Shown here: positions 16,914-25,867 of the stretch, in pieces | Numbering within the stretch: position 1 is the stretch's first letter | Layout of the letters: every line of letters starts with the position of its first letter | NCBI GenBank assembly: GCA_964563165.1 | Contig: CAZLWA010000097.1 | Coordinates: forward strand, 118,141-182,140 | Length of the DNA stretch: 64,000 nucleotides | Source: CAZLWA01 sp964563165 | Lineage (GTDB): Bacteria > CLD3 > SB21 | Reading direction: 5' to 3' | Translations under genes and position numbers: made by a program | The notes under the pieces: generated by a model | What the model was told of the DNA's origin: nothing | The model's input: only the letters and a program-made list of their open reading frames with translations | Database searches by the model: none

Positions 16914-16942
16914 AAAAGTTTCCTTTCTAAAAAAGTGTTAAC

Positions 16943-17650
16943 TCACTGTTTTCCCGACCAGCTGTGCTCCAAAACAAACATGTTCTGAACGAGTGCGTAA
17001 AAATACGTTCGTTGATGAACGTCCCCTCCCTCATCCGTCGGATATTCCATTTCATCCACGCGCACTTTGTAGGACTCTTTATCGTTTGAGCGCATCAGAG
17101 AAATATTATAGGACGATTGCAATCCGCCTTTGGTGTCCAAAGAAAACAAGACCGAAATTTTTTGCGATTCGCCGCCTGATAACTTGCTGATTCGGCAATA
17201 TTTTTTTAACTGTACATCTTTAAGTATGGAATACACTTCCAGAGCTCCGTCATTATCCACGTCAAGAACCTTCACTTCGAAAATACTGCCGCCGAGGCAC
17301 CGGTTCAAAATCTCACAGCGCCATTGGTCTTCTTCCGAATAATACAACAATACATAGTTGATTTGCCCGTCAATATTTCCGGCCACAATGAATTCGAACT
17401 GTCCGTTATGCATCAGATCCGCCGAAAATCCGCGATCGGTGCTGAAATGACATTGATCGATCGGTTTATCGATCACGCCGGGGAAGTAAATTTGTGCGTC
17501 GCGAAAGGCGTCCTCAAGATATTTTCGCTCGTTCAGCGGCGACCCGGGTTGCCCCGGATTTCCGTCACTCACTTTGATTTCTGCAGCTGAAAGAGGCCAA
17601 ACGAACGCGAAAGCGCCGATCCAAAAAAACTTCAAAATTGCTTCAATCAA
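16943..17650 (-). CDS. Secreted hypothetical protein
   Basis: Unknown function. A signal-peptide-like N terminus (residues 1-22, ending PLSAAE) is followed by a soluble beta-rich domain. The piece VLDVDNDGALEVYSI looks like an FG-GAP or calcium-binding loop (DxDxDG) and NGQFEFIVAGNIDGQ is similar, so a short integrin-like propeller segment is possible. The start codon read here is TTG at 17650 with AAAGG nearby; no ATG is available close by. It follows the E1 beta gene by 17 bases. Confidence 0.65.
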   Translation of the reverse strand: MIEAILKFFWIGAFAFVWPLSAAEIKVSDGNPGQPGSPLNERKYLEDAFRDAQIYFPGVIDKPIDQCHFSTDRGFSADLMHNGQFEFIVAGNIDGQINYVLLYYSEEDQWRCEILNRCLGGSIFEVKVLDVDNDGALEVYSILKDVQLKKYCRISKLSGGESQKISVLFSLDTKGGLQSSYNISLMRSNDKESYKVRVDEMEYPTDEGGDVHQRTYFYALVQNMFVLEHSWSGKQ

Positions 17651-17667
17651 AACTTTTTACCTTTTAA

Positions 17668-18645
17668 TTAATACGCGGCCAGTTCGCGCATCAGGTTAAG
17701 CATTTTATCTTTGTTTGGCAGAAAATGAGCTTCCAGCGGAGGGCTGTAAGGCACCGGCGTATCCAGCGAGGCCAGGCGCATGACCGGTGCATCTAAGAAT
17801 TCAAAACCATGCTCCGTTATGAACGCGGAAATGTCGCCGCCCACTCCGCCCGTCAACGTCGCTTCATGTGCGACAATCACTTTATTTGTTTTCTTGACCG
17901 ACGCCATAATTAATTCCTTGTCGTAAGGCAGCAGGCTCCGTAAATCAAGCACCTCCACGCTGACGCCGTCGTCTTTTTCAATTTGTTCCGCCGCATCCAA
18001 CGCCCAGTGCACTGCGGATCCGTAGGCGATGACCGTGAGGTCTTTGCCCTCGCGCTTGATATCGCCTTTCCCGATCGGCACGATATAATCGTCATCGGGA
18101 ATATCGCCTTTGATGCGGCGGTATAAGAATTTATGTTCAAAATACAAGACCGGATTATTGTCTCGAATGGCCGCTTTGATCAGTCCTTTCGCATCGTACG
18201 GCGTCGATGGCGCGACGATTTTCAACCCCGGAACATGAAAAAACCATGCTTCCGGGTTTTGCGAATGAAACGGTCCTCCGTGAACTCCGCCGCCGGAGGG
18301 ACAACGCACCACCATCGGCACCGCTTCGCCCCAGCGGTAATGGATTTTAGCCGCCTGGTTCACGAGCTGGTTAAACCCGCAGGAAATGAAATCGGCAAAC
18401 TGCATTTCCGCCACCGGACGCAGTCCCATCAAAGCTGAACCGACGCACACACCGATAATGCCTGCCTCGGAGATCGGCGTGTCCATCACGCGATCCGAAC
18501 CGAACTCAGTAATGAAATCTTTGGTGACTTTGAATGCGCCGCCGTATACGCCGATATCCTCGCCGATCAAAAAAACATTCGCGTCGCGCCTCATCTCTTC
18601 CCGCAAACCGATCGATATCGCTTCTAAATAAGTAACATTGGCCAT
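17668..18645 (-). CDS. 2-oxoacid dehydrogenase E1 component, beta subunit
   Basis: Beta subunit of a thiamine-diphosphate-dependent pyruvate or branched-chain 2-oxoacid dehydrogenase. The 325-residue chain has the N-terminal AISIGLREEMRRDANVFLIGEDIG with the Glu that activates ThDP, DTPISEAGIIGVCVGSALMGLRPV, and the C-terminal transketolase domain VEVLDLRSLLPYD...VAHEATLTGG. The two E1 alpha genes sit 7-10 kb away on the same strand, and no E2 (lipoyl transferase) or E3 gene is in the window. Sequence style fits the branched-chain/acetoin type, but substrate is not certain; 2-oxoadipate from lysine breakdown is a speculative option. Confidence 0.92.
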   Translation of the reverse strand: MANVTYLEAISIGLREEMRRDANVFLIGEDIGVYGGAFKVTKDFITEFGSDRVMDTPISEAGIIGVCVGSALMGLRPVAEMQFADFISCGFNQLVNQAAKIHYRWGEAVPMVVRCPSGGGVHGGPFHSQNPEAWFFHVPGLKIVAPSTPYDAKGLIKAAIRDNNPVLYFEHKFLYRRIKGDIPDDDYIVPIGKGDIKREGKDLTVIAYGSAVHWALDAAEQIEKDDGVSVEVLDLRSLLPYDKELIMASVKKTNKVIVAHEATLTGGVGGDISAFITEHGFEFLDAPVMRLASLDTPVPYSPPLEAHFLPNKDKMLNLMRELAAY

Positions 18646-18672
18646 GGTTGTACCAAAAAAGTTTTATTTTAT

Positions 18673-18734
18673 AGCCACAAAACACAAAGGCTCCAAGAAT
18701 TGAATTCTTCTTAGTGTCTTGGTGCCTTAGTGGT
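18673..18734. repeat. Palindromic phrase repeat, family B (copy 2)
   Basis: Left arm AGCCACAAAACACAAAGGC, centre AATTGAATTC, right arm CTTAGTGTCTTGGTGCCTT then AGTGGT. The inverse of the right arm reads ACCACTAAGGCACCAAG on the minus strand, beginning about 8 bases after the VOC gene stop codon. Confidence 0.7.
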
Positions 18735-18742
18735 CAGTCTTC

Positions 18743-19108
18743 TTATTGTTCCAATAACTGCAGCTGATGGCCGTCCGGATCCACGATGATCGCAATTTTG
18801 CCGAACTCCACTTCCGTGATATCCTGCGTGAATTTCACGTTGCGCGACTTTAACGTACCAACGGCTTTTTCCAAATCTTCCACTTCAAACTGAATCAAGA
18901 CGCCGTTCTTCTTGAAATCTTTCGGTTCGCTGCTTTTCTCGCCGCCTTTTTCGATCGTCAGAATCGTTCCGTCCGTATTGAATTGAGCAAAATTCTCTTC
19001 ATGATACGTTACATCCAGACCCAGCCCTTCTTTGTAAAAAGCCAAAGACCGATCAAAATCAGAAACGTAGACACAAATATACTTAATATTCGCAATCATG
19101 CCGGGCAT
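18743..19108 (-). CDS. VOC-family (glyoxalase/bleomycin resistance-like) protein
   Basis: Single vicinal-oxygen-chelate domain of 121 residues. The beta-alpha-beta-beta-beta pattern is clear: IKYICVYVSDFDRSLAFYKEGLGLDV, then GVLIQFEVEDLEKAVGTLKSRNVKF and IAIIVDPDGHQLQLLEQ. Possible metal ligands are few, so it may be a binding protein rather than an enzyme. AAGGAG lies 8 bases before the ATG, which fixes the start. Function beyond the fold cannot be given. Confidence 0.85.
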   Translation of the reverse strand: MPGMIANIKYICVYVSDFDRSLAFYKEGLGLDVTYHEENFAQFNTDGTILTIEKGGEKSSEPKDFKKNGVLIQFEVEDLEKAVGTLKSRNVKFTQDITEVEFGKIAIIVDPDGHQLQLLEQ

Positions 19109-19208
19109 CTTATGAACTCCTTATTTAGATGATGTAAAAAAAACAAATCTTATCACAAATTTCTTTGCGGCAAAAACGCATTGCCGGGTCGCCCGCTCTG
19201 CAAGCAAC

Positions 19209-20888
19209 TCATCTTATGCTTTTGATGGCCTCTTTCAATATTTTTCCGTCGCATCCGCTTGGATATTCAATCTCCAATATTGCCGCCAGTGTGGGCGCAA
19301 TATCTGCGGGCGAACATCCGTTGGCGAACGTGCCGGCCTTGATCCAGTTTTTTCCGCATACGATGAGCGGCACATGCGTGTCATACGAATGCGGCTGGCC
19401 GTGTCCCGTACCTTTGCCGTAAGACCAGATATAGTACGGCTTCAATACCAAGATCAGATCGCCGACGCGCGACGGATAAAAATTTTTCTCCACGTGGCTC
19501 GAAATCGCATCATGACTTACATTGCCCAATGCGAGATCATTCGATTTATAAACGCGGAAAACACTTTCCGTCTTTTTTAACAAAAGCGCGCTAATATAGT
19601 CTTCGGCTTCGTTTTTATCAATATTTTTTTCAGCCAAAGCTTTGTTATTCAAATATATACTGGGTTCCAATACCGTATCTACGTAAGTCCGTTCCGTTCC
19701 GGGTTTTCCGTATTTATCCGTCATGGCTTCATTAATAATCTTATAAACCGCCTGGATGGATATGCGCCCGGCTGCTATTTTCTTATCGTTCATTTCTTCC
19801 GGAATGGGCGCAACTCCGTGATCGGCGGTCAATACGAAAATGACATCATTTAGCCCGACGCGTCTGTCAATAAATTTGATCAACTCTGAAATATACCCAT
19901 CGGTTCGCAGCGTCATATCCATCACTTCGCGGCTCAGCGGCCCAAATTGATGACCGATATAATCGTTCGGAGAAAAACTTACGCACAGAATATCCGGAAC
20001 AGCATCCGCTCCCAAATTCTCCTTCACCGCAACTTCTTTTGTTAAATTAAGGAGCGCGATAGAGCCGAACGGTGTGCGACTCAGCGACTTGTAATAATCG
20101 GTCGCGGAAGCCGGCTTGTGAGGAAACGCCGTGCCCATACCGTACGCTTCGGTGTAGTTATTCAAATATTTTTCGGGAACGGCCGGATAAATCTTTTCGT
20201 CCCGCGACAATGTCCAGCTCGAATCGCGCCACTTATCGAAAGGTCTTGCCGCATTATAATCGTTCATCCACTGAGGGTAATCGCTCATGTAATACGAACT
20301 CGTTACGACCTTACCTTCTTTGTCATCTATCCAATAGGCGGCATTCGCCAATTTGCCCGCCATCAGGATCGCGGTGCGGTCTTTGTTCGATACGCCGAAA
20401 ACTTTGGCGGCGCCGTTCGTCGCCAATTTCAACTGATCGCCCAGATTCGTCCCTTGAAAATTTCTCGGAGATCGTCCGTCAACCCGTGACTGCTTCTGAA
20501 TGCCCAAAATGTTGGCCGAGGTGTCTTCGGCCGCGTAAACTCTTCTTCCCAACGCGCGATCGTACCATTCATTCGCCACTATACCGCTCCGGTAAGGATA
20601 CGTGCCGCTCATCATGATCGAATGACCCACCGCTGTTTCCGTGGTCGCATGCTCGTAATTGCAATTCACAAAATTAGCGCCGTTGTCGAGCAAATAATTA
20701 AATCCATCGGGTCCGAAATAGGAGCGGAACCGAGTCAGATAATCGTAGCGAAATTGATCAATACTGATAAAGACCACGAGCTTGGGCAAATTGCGATTCT
20801 GCGGGCCGTGGGCCGATTTCGAGCATCCGATCCCAAATTGCAGCATCCCGGCAAGGATAGGCAGTAATATTATCCTGAACACGCGCAT
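19209..20888 (-). CDS. Alkaline phosphatase PafA-like phosphodiesterase/phosphomonoesterase, lipoprotein
   Basis: Metal-dependent phosphatase of the alkaline phosphatase superfamily. Metal-site pieces are FISIDQFRYDYL (Asp near residue 44), the nucleophile Thr in YEHATTETAVGHS, ADHGVAPIPEE and GTGHGQPHSYDTHVPLIV. The signal sequence ends FGIGCSK, so it is probably lipid-anchored at the cell surface or periplasm. GGGAGA precedes the ATG by 7 bases. Neighbouring phosphate transporter genes (PiT, DUF47) on the same strand suggest a phosphate-scavenging set: it frees phosphate outside and PiT imports it. PafA is the phosphate-insensitive form in Flavobacterium; exact specificity is inferred. Confidence 0.9.
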   Translation of the reverse strand: MRVFRIILLPILAGMLQFGIGCSKSAHGPQNRNLPKLVVFISIDQFRYDYLTRFRSYFGPDGFNYLLDNGANFVNCNYEHATTETAVGHSIMMSGTYPYRSGIVANEWYDRALGRRVYAAEDTSANILGIQKQSRVDGRSPRNFQGTNLGDQLKLATNGAAKVFGVSNKDRTAILMAGKLANAAYWIDDKEGKVVTSSYYMSDYPQWMNDYNAARPFDKWRDSSWTLSRDEKIYPAVPEKYLNNYTEAYGMGTAFPHKPASATDYYKSLSRTPFGSIALLNLTKEVAVKENLGADAVPDILCVSFSPNDYIGHQFGPLSREVMDMTLRTDGYISELIKFIDRRVGLNDVIFVLTADHGVAPIPEEMNDKKIAAGRISIQAVYKIINEAMTDKYGKPGTERTYVDTVLEPSIYLNNKALAEKNIDKNEAEDYISALLLKKTESVFRVYKSNDLALGNVSHDAISSHVEKNFYPSRVGDLILVLKPYYIWSYGKGTGHGQPHSYDTHVPLIVCGKNWIKAGTFANGCSPADIAPTLAAILEIEYPSGCDGKILKEAIKSIR

Positions 20889-21020
20889 AAGTCAGTCTCC
20901 CGAAAAAAATAACGAGTTTTTTAGCGGTCCCTATTTTCCAAAAATTATCAGTTTTAAACATACGGAAATGTCACTAAAATTAAAAGAGAAAAAGCTGTTT
21001 TTTTCATTTAACTTGTCCGT

Positions 21021-21082
21021 AAGAGCGCCTCACGGGCGATCCCCAAATGCGGCCCCGTCTTGCGCGGCTTTTTCGTGGGGAT
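21021..21082. other. Structured inverted repeat in the PiT-phosphatase gap
   Basis: ATCCCCA (21039-21045) pairs with TGGGGAT (21076-21082) around a GC-rich interior, and CGCC/GGCG form a small hairpin just to the left. It lies 31 bases beyond the PiT stop. On the minus strand there is no run of T, so it is not an obvious terminator. Purpose unknown; it could be an RNA structure or a repeat copy. Confidence 0.45.
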
Positions 21083-21113
21083 GAGCTAAAAGCGATGTGT
21101 GTCTTAGCGAAAG

Positions 21114-22100
21114 TTAAACAAAAAGTGAAGTGATCAGATAGCAGATGGCGCCGACAAGGGCAGAAGCGGGAATAGTGAGTATCCATGCGATGATAATATT
21201 TCCGGCAAGTCCCCAACGGACAGCGGAAAGTCGTTTGGTCGCACCGACGCCCATGATCGCACCAGTGATGGTATGCGTTGTACTGACGGAAATTCCTCCG
21301 AATGCGGTGATCAGGAGCGTAATCGCGCCGGCCGTCTCAGCGCAGAATGCACTAGAAGGCTTTAATTTCGTAATTTTTTGTCCCATCGTTTTCACAATGC
21401 GCCAGCCTCCGAACAAGGTTCCTAAGGCGATGGCCACATGCGAAAGGATGATGACCCACATCGGAACTTCAAAGGTCGCGAGAAAACCGGAAGTAACCAG
21501 CAATCCCGTAATAATTCCCATTGTTTTTTGCGCGTCGTTTGTTCCGTGACCCAGGCTGTATGCCGCGGCAGAGACTAATTGAAGCTTTCTAAACGCTCCA
21601 TTAATGTTGGAAGATGATCTGTTATGGAAGATCCACATCAGGCTGGCCATTAAAATAAAACCCATAACCATCCCCATCAGCGGCGCCAAGACAATAAACA
21701 AGATCGTTTTTGACCAACCATCCACTAAAATGACCCCAAAACCGGCCTTCGCAATAGCCGCTCCTCCGTACCCGCCCATTAAGGCGTGCGAAGAACTTGA
21801 AGGTATACCGTAAAACCAGGTGATCAAATTCCACACGATCGCGCCGATAAGACCGCTCATGATGACGTATTCATTGACCGCGCTTAATTCGATCAGTCCC
21901 TTGCCCATTGTTTTGGCTACGTGAACATCAAACATGAACGCAGCGATCAAATTAAAAAAGGCCGCCCACATGACCGCTTTGCGGGGCGTGAGAACGCGAG
22001 TGGAAACAATCGTGGCAATGGAATTCGCTGAATCGTGAAATCCGTTGAGGAAATCGAAAATCAGCGCGATAATGATGATGATGACAACCAGAGTGAACAT
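21114..22100 (-). CDS. pit: Low-affinity inorganic phosphate transporter, PiT family
   Basis: Secondary transporter for (metal-)phosphate driven by cation gradient. The two inverted signature motifs are present: GFHDSANSIATIVSTRVLTPRKAVMWAAFFN at the N terminus and SLGHGTNDAQKTMGII in the middle, with SSSHALMGG and the matching SVSTTHTITGAIMGVG. At 328 residues with about ten hydrophobic segments it is the short PiT type. The partner DUF47 protein is encoded 11 bases upstream, a widely seen pair in which DUF47 controls the transporter. Confidence 0.95.
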   Translation of the reverse strand: MFTLVVIIIIIALIFDFLNGFHDSANSIATIVSTRVLTPRKAVMWAAFFNLIAAFMFDVHVAKTMGKGLIELSAVNEYVIMSGLIGAIVWNLITWFYGIPSSSSHALMGGYGGAAIAKAGFGVILVDGWSKTILFIVLAPLMGMVMGFILMASLMWIFHNRSSSNINGAFRKLQLVSAAAYSLGHGTNDAQKTMGIITGLLVTSGFLATFEVPMWVIILSHVAIALGTLFGGWRIVKTMGQKITKLKPSSAFCAETAGAITLLITAFGGISVSTTHTITGAIMGVGATKRLSAVRWGLAGNIIIAWILTIPASALVGAICYLITSLFV

Positions 22101-22111
22101 TCAGCGCGGGG

Positions 22112-22756
22112 TTATGCGTGTTTGATTAATATTGTTTCCAGAACATTCGCAGCATCTTCGCATTTGTCGGTCGCCGTTTCTAAACCAAAATAAATGTCTT
22201 TCAGTTTTATCACTTGAATGGGGTCTTTTTCGTTGTCAAACAGATCGGCAATGGCATGCTCGAAAATCGTATCGGCCAGATTCTCATAATCGTTGATCTG
22301 GTAAAGAATTTGCCTTAATAAATCCGCTTTTTCGATAGTTCGCAAGCAATGAATTCCTTTTTGAATCTCCAAAACCGACAAATTCAAAATCTCAATCAAC
22401 TTTATGAGATCTTTCGGGCATTCCTTGATCTTATAGGAAGCAAACCGGCCTGTGGCTCCGTCCATGAAGTCAATGATGTCATCCAGAGCGGACGCCAGGA
22501 GTGAAATATCTTCACGATCAAAAGGCGTTACGAACGTGCTGTTCAATTCGGCAAAAATTTTGTGCGTGACCGTGTCGCATTGATGTTCCAGATCGTTGAT
22601 CTGTTTAATGGCCTGGTGTCTTTCGGCTTCATCGGGCGATCCGAGCTTCTTAAGCGTCACGGAGGCCTGGACGATATTTTGAGTTAATTCCTCAAAGAAC
22701 GTATAAAATTTTTCGTCATGCGGAAGCATCGCTTGTATGATTCGGTCGAGTCTCAT
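22112..22756 (-). CDS. DUF47/PhoU-like PiT accessory protein
   Basis: All-helical PhoU-related cytoplasmic protein (214 residues) that accompanies PiT transporters. Recognisable pieces are LPHDEKFYTFFEELTQNI, the acidic DLEHQCDTVTHKIFAELNSTFVTPFDREDI and LASALDDIIDFMDGATGR, all hallmark DUF47 segments with metal-binding acidic residues. It is first of the pair with pit; translation is probably coupled. Genetic work in other bacteria links DUF47 proteins to PiT regulation; that role is inferred here. Confidence 0.93.
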   Translation of the reverse strand: MRLDRIIQAMLPHDEKFYTFFEELTQNIVQASVTLKKLGSPDEAERHQAIKQINDLEHQCDTVTHKIFAELNSTFVTPFDREDISLLASALDDIIDFMDGATGRFASYKIKECPKDLIKLIEILNLSVLEIQKGIHCLRTIEKADLLRQILYQINDYENLADTIFEHAIADLFDNEKDPIQVIKLKDIYFGLETATDKCEDAANVLETILIKHA

Positions 22757-22842
22757 GGATGAAATGCCTCAGGTTTTGTTCTTAAAATCGTTGGAAAGTA
22801 TATTAAATTTCAAATCAACAAACAAGGAAAGTTTTTTACGCA

Positions 22843-22945
22843 GAATTGAGAATTAAGAATTATGAATTAAGAATTGAAAGCTAAAAATTAACAATGAGCC
22901 TGCTGAGATTTGCTCATTTTTAATTCTTAATTTTTAATTCTTAAT
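22843..22945. repeat. AT-rich palindromic repeat, family A (copy 3)
   Basis: Left arm has AATTGAGAATTAAGAATT then GAATTAAGAATTG; right arm has TTTTTAATTCTTAATTTTT then AATTCTTAATT. The core hairpin is AATGAGC (22893-22899) against GCTCATT (22912-22918). The right arm merges with the dienelactone hydrolase stop codon. Confidence 0.75.
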
Positions 22946-23686
22946 TTAATTAAACGTCTTCCTGAAAAATTCGATGGCATGCTGCCACGCTAAGTCCGTG
23001 CATTCCGGATCGTAGCGCGGACCCTCGTCCCGCATGAACGCATGTTCGGCCGGAAACAATGTGATCGAAAATTTCGTCCCTGCCTTCTTCAGTTCATTTT
23101 CAACTTTTGTCCTTCCTTCCGCAGGTATGTGCGGGTCCAGCGTTCCGAAGACCATGAGCAGGTCTCCTTTGATTTCCTTCGCGCGTTCGAGCGATCCGGC
23201 ATTTTCATCTTTTCCCAATTTACCGTTGTGAATGCCCGTTCCGTAAAAACATACCGTGGCTTTTACATCCGGCTGAAGCGCCGCGCGGAACGCCAAGTGC
23301 CCGCCGATACAAAACCCCGCTGCTCCTATTTTTCCCGATGCAAATTTCGAATGCGATTTCAAGTAATCCAGCGCCGCACGCCCATCGGCGTCGAATTCCG
23401 CCACGCTCGTATGGGCCGCACCGGCCATGCCGCGATCGCGTCCGGCATCATCAAATGGGATCCACGCACCCGGCGGCTCGACCCGGTGATAAATTTCCGG
23501 CGCCGCCACGACAAAACCGTATCCGGCCAGCCGCACACACGCGCGGACCATCGTCGGCGTGAGCTGAAAAATATCCGAATAAAGAATAATGCCCGGAAAT
23601 TTTCCTTCTGCTTTCGGCGCAGCGACGAACATCCGCATGGGACTGTTATCGACCTTGATGTCTACATACTCGGTCGTTACGATCAT
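22946..23686 (-). CDS. Dienelactone hydrolase family protein
   Basis: Alpha/beta hydrolase with a cysteine nucleophile. Visible elements are the N-terminal strand pair, GIILYSDIFQLTPTMVRACVRLAGYGFVVAAPEIYHR, the nucleophile elbow GAAGFCIGGHLAFRAAL (Cys near 122), the Asp strand LLMVFGTLDPHIPAEGR and the catalytic His in FPAEHAFMRDEG. The family includes carboxymethylenebutenolidase, but many members act on other esters, so no pathway is assigned. Length of 246 residues is normal. No functional link with neighbours is evident. Confidence 0.9.
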   Translation of the reverse strand: MIVTTEYVDIKVDNSPMRMFVAAPKAEGKFPGIILYSDIFQLTPTMVRACVRLAGYGFVVAAPEIYHRVEPPGAWIPFDDAGRDRGMAGAAHTSVAEFDADGRAALDYLKSHSKFASGKIGAAGFCIGGHLAFRAALQPDVKATVCFYGTGIHNGKLGKDENAGSLERAKEIKGDLLMVFGTLDPHIPAEGRTKVENELKKAGTKFSITLFPAEHAFMRDEGPRYDPECTDLAWQHAIEFFRKTFN

Positions 23687-23744
23687 GAATGATTCCCTGT
23701 TAGCTTTTCTGTGAATTCAGGATTCCCGCTTGCGCTGCAACCAA

Positions 23745-25154
23745 TTACTCCGCATACAAGCTGATCACTCTCTCTAACGCTTCCCGACACACTTTGCAAA
23801 ACGGAACACCGTTTCGTGTAAACATGATGCAATCGATTTCCGGGCGATACAGTCCCTTGGGCTCATAGCCCGCGCCTTCGAACGCGCCGGCCTTACCGAA
23901 AAATTTATTCCCATTGAGCATGGGTGTGGTGACGGCTTTCACATCCCGGAAGTACGCTTCCAGAGAATCCTCGGGGGCTTTGTTGGCAATAAGCTGTGCA
24001 CGTCTTTTCTGCATCGCGATATCGTATTTCTCGAATGATTCTTTATTCCACTGCGTGGGCAGTGATGTTCCCTTTTCTACCAAATGTTTCCATTTCAGAT
24101 TATTCGGATCCAAAAGCGCTGTGATATTCGCCTCCCACGGCTCGACCGTCGGCCCGGCAACATTTTCGTACGAAACCGGCGAAGTATAATATTCATCCGC
24201 CAGCCCTGCGAACGAATGGCCGAATTCATGAACAAAGATATATTCCGAAGGCTCCGTGCCGGCGGAAACCGTCGCCCATAAATTAAAAATTCCGCCGCCG
24301 CCGTATTTACGGTCATTGAAAACGACGATCATCGCGTCGTACGGCGCCGTAGCCGCGATCTCACGCAGATTTTTGTTTTCGTATGTCAGGACGTATCGGT
24401 CCGAATCGAAAGAATTAAAACTCAATCCCAGAGCGGATCTGCGCCAGATGTCCTTGCGCGGATTACTGATGCCGGATTGAAACGACGCAGCGTCTATCGC
24501 ACGCACATTGAAATCCTTTTTTCTCGATTTGAACGGCTCCGTATTGAACATACGGTCCACCATGCGAACAACGTCTCTATGAAATTTGTCCTTCTCATTT
24601 GCCGTGTAACCGTCGGCTAATATCAATAGATCAACTTTAGTATTCGGTGACCCGTTTTCAAAAACGGTCCACACGCTCCCTGCAGGAACAACGGGTGAGC
24701 GGTTGACAAATCTGCTTTTCGGGTCGACCGTCGTTGTAAAGATCTGTGTGAATGATCCGTCATCGAGACGTTTCTTAAGAACGAATTGAATTCTGTTTTT
24801 CGGTTCCGGAAATCGCTGCGACTCCTGGAAACTGCGCCACACGCCTTTCGCCGCTTCGCCGGTCGTTTCCCACTCGCCGTAAATACTGGCAAATCCACGC
24901 GAATAAATGACTTTATTCGACGCCGCGTCGACCACTTCAAACAAATACTTTCCCAGATTCGTTTCGTCGACCAAATGAACTTTGCTGCCCGGCCATGCGC
25001 CTTCGAGGCGAACTTCGTCAAGGCCGATATGCTCTTCCTTCGCCGTTCCGCTGTGAAAATAGTCTAACCTAAAAGTTTGTCCGGTAAAGTACGTATCAAA
25101 ATTCGATTCGTCTTTCGGGGTAAAAAAAGTTAAAAGAAGAAGTAACATAAGCAT
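23745..25154 (-). CDS. Peptidase M64 (IgA peptidase-like), secreted
   Basis: Zinc metallopeptidase of the M64 family. The zinc-binding motif HEFGHSFAGLADEYY is complete: two His, the catalytic Glu and the third ligand Asp. Upstream is the family segment PNTKVDLLILADGYTANEKDKFHRDV, and the N-terminal 120 residues form a beta-sandwich pre-domain (FRLDYFHSGTAKEEH). A short hydrophobic N terminus suggests export. Members are common in Bacteroidota-like genomes and are not necessarily IgA-specific. AAGGAG sits 6 bases before the ATG. Confidence 0.92.
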   Translation of the reverse strand: MLMLLLLLTFFTPKDESNFDTYFTGQTFRLDYFHSGTAKEEHIGLDEVRLEGAWPGSKVHLVDETNLGKYLFEVVDAASNKVIYSRGFASIYGEWETTGEAAKGVWRSFQESQRFPEPKNRIQFVLKKRLDDGSFTQIFTTTVDPKSRFVNRSPVVPAGSVWTVFENGSPNTKVDLLILADGYTANEKDKFHRDVVRMVDRMFNTEPFKSRKKDFNVRAIDAASFQSGISNPRKDIWRRSALGLSFNSFDSDRYVLTYENKNLREIAATAPYDAMIVVFNDRKYGGGGIFNLWATVSAGTEPSEYIFVHEFGHSFAGLADEYYTSPVSYENVAGPTVEPWEANITALLDPNNLKWKHLVEKGTSLPTQWNKESFEKYDIAMQKRRAQLIANKAPEDSLEAYFRDVKAVTTPMLNGNKFFGKAGAFEGAGYEPKGLYRPEIDCIMFTRNGVPFCKVCREALERVISLYAE

Positions 25155-25217
25155 GACGGTCTCCTTAAATTTATGACAGAATTTTATGGAGTCTCAGCAG
25201 ACAACGCTAAATCAGAA

Positions 25218-25676
25218 TTATGAATTCACCTGGGAATTTTTCCTCCTCACATGAATCAATTTCTTCACTTCCGCTATCACGTTGTCATCTTGATCCAGCA
25301 CCGAAGTGTTAAATTCATATTCGGCTTTTTCCTTAGATTTCAGATCTTCTTTGATAGAATCAATTTTTTCATTCGGAACTTCGAAGCGAGCGCGCACGGC
25401 TCCCCGGCCCGGCTTGATGAATTTGATCGCTGCCGCTTTGTCCCACACAACATACTCACGCCCTAATTTTTCCATTAAAATCAGCATGAAAAAGGGATCA
25501 CACATGGAATAAAGCGACCCACCGTAATGCGTACCGACGAAATTTCTATTCCAGAAACGCAGTTTCAATTCCACGTCGACTGTCTGCCGATCCGGGCTGA
25601 CGCGCTTGATACGGATACCAGCGCCCCACAGCGGCGGGTAAAAATTCATGATATAATAAAGATACTTTCGAATCAT
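25218..25676 (-). CDS. DUF4442 hotdog-fold thioesterase-like protein
   Basis: A 152-residue hotdog domain. The signature NRNFVGTHYGGSLYSMCDPFFMLILMEKLG matches the DUF4442 family, related to acyl-CoA thioesterases. It has the mixed strand WDKAAAIKFIKPGRGAVRARFEV and a C-terminal strand with IAEVKKLIHVRRK. Role is probably hydrolysis of an acyl thioester (family inference); no substrate can be stated. The gene starts close to a repeat-rich gap after the first E1 alpha gene. Confidence 0.85.
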   Translation of the reverse strand: MIRKYLYYIMNFYPPLWGAGIRIKRVSPDRQTVDVELKLRFWNRNFVGTHYGGSLYSMCDPFFMLILMEKLGREYVVWDKAAAIKFIKPGRGAVRARFEVPNEKIDSIKEDLKSKEKAEYEFNTSVLDQDDNVIAEVKKLIHVRRKNSQVNS

Positions 25677-25684
25677 GGCAATTT

Positions 25685-25860
25685 AGACGCTGATTCTCGC
25701 TGATTTATAATGATGATTTCAAATACGAACAAAAAATCAATTATAAATTGTCAACGTCATTCAGCTTTAAAAATTCAGACAGCGAATTTCATAGATAGCA
25801 CTGGCAGGAATAATAAACAATTCAACTTAAATCATAATTATCAGCGTATTTCAGCGTCAA
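25685..25860. repeat. MITE-like element with imperfect terminal inverted repeats (family C)
   Basis: The left end reads GACGCTGATTCTCGCTGATT (25686 onward) and the right end, on the minus strand, GACGCTGAAATACGCTGATA (from about 25860). The ends are imperfect inverted copies; the AT-rich interior holds no credible gene. The right end starts 8 bases after the E1 alpha stop at 25868. Confidence 0.6.
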
Positions 25861-25867
25861 AAAACTT

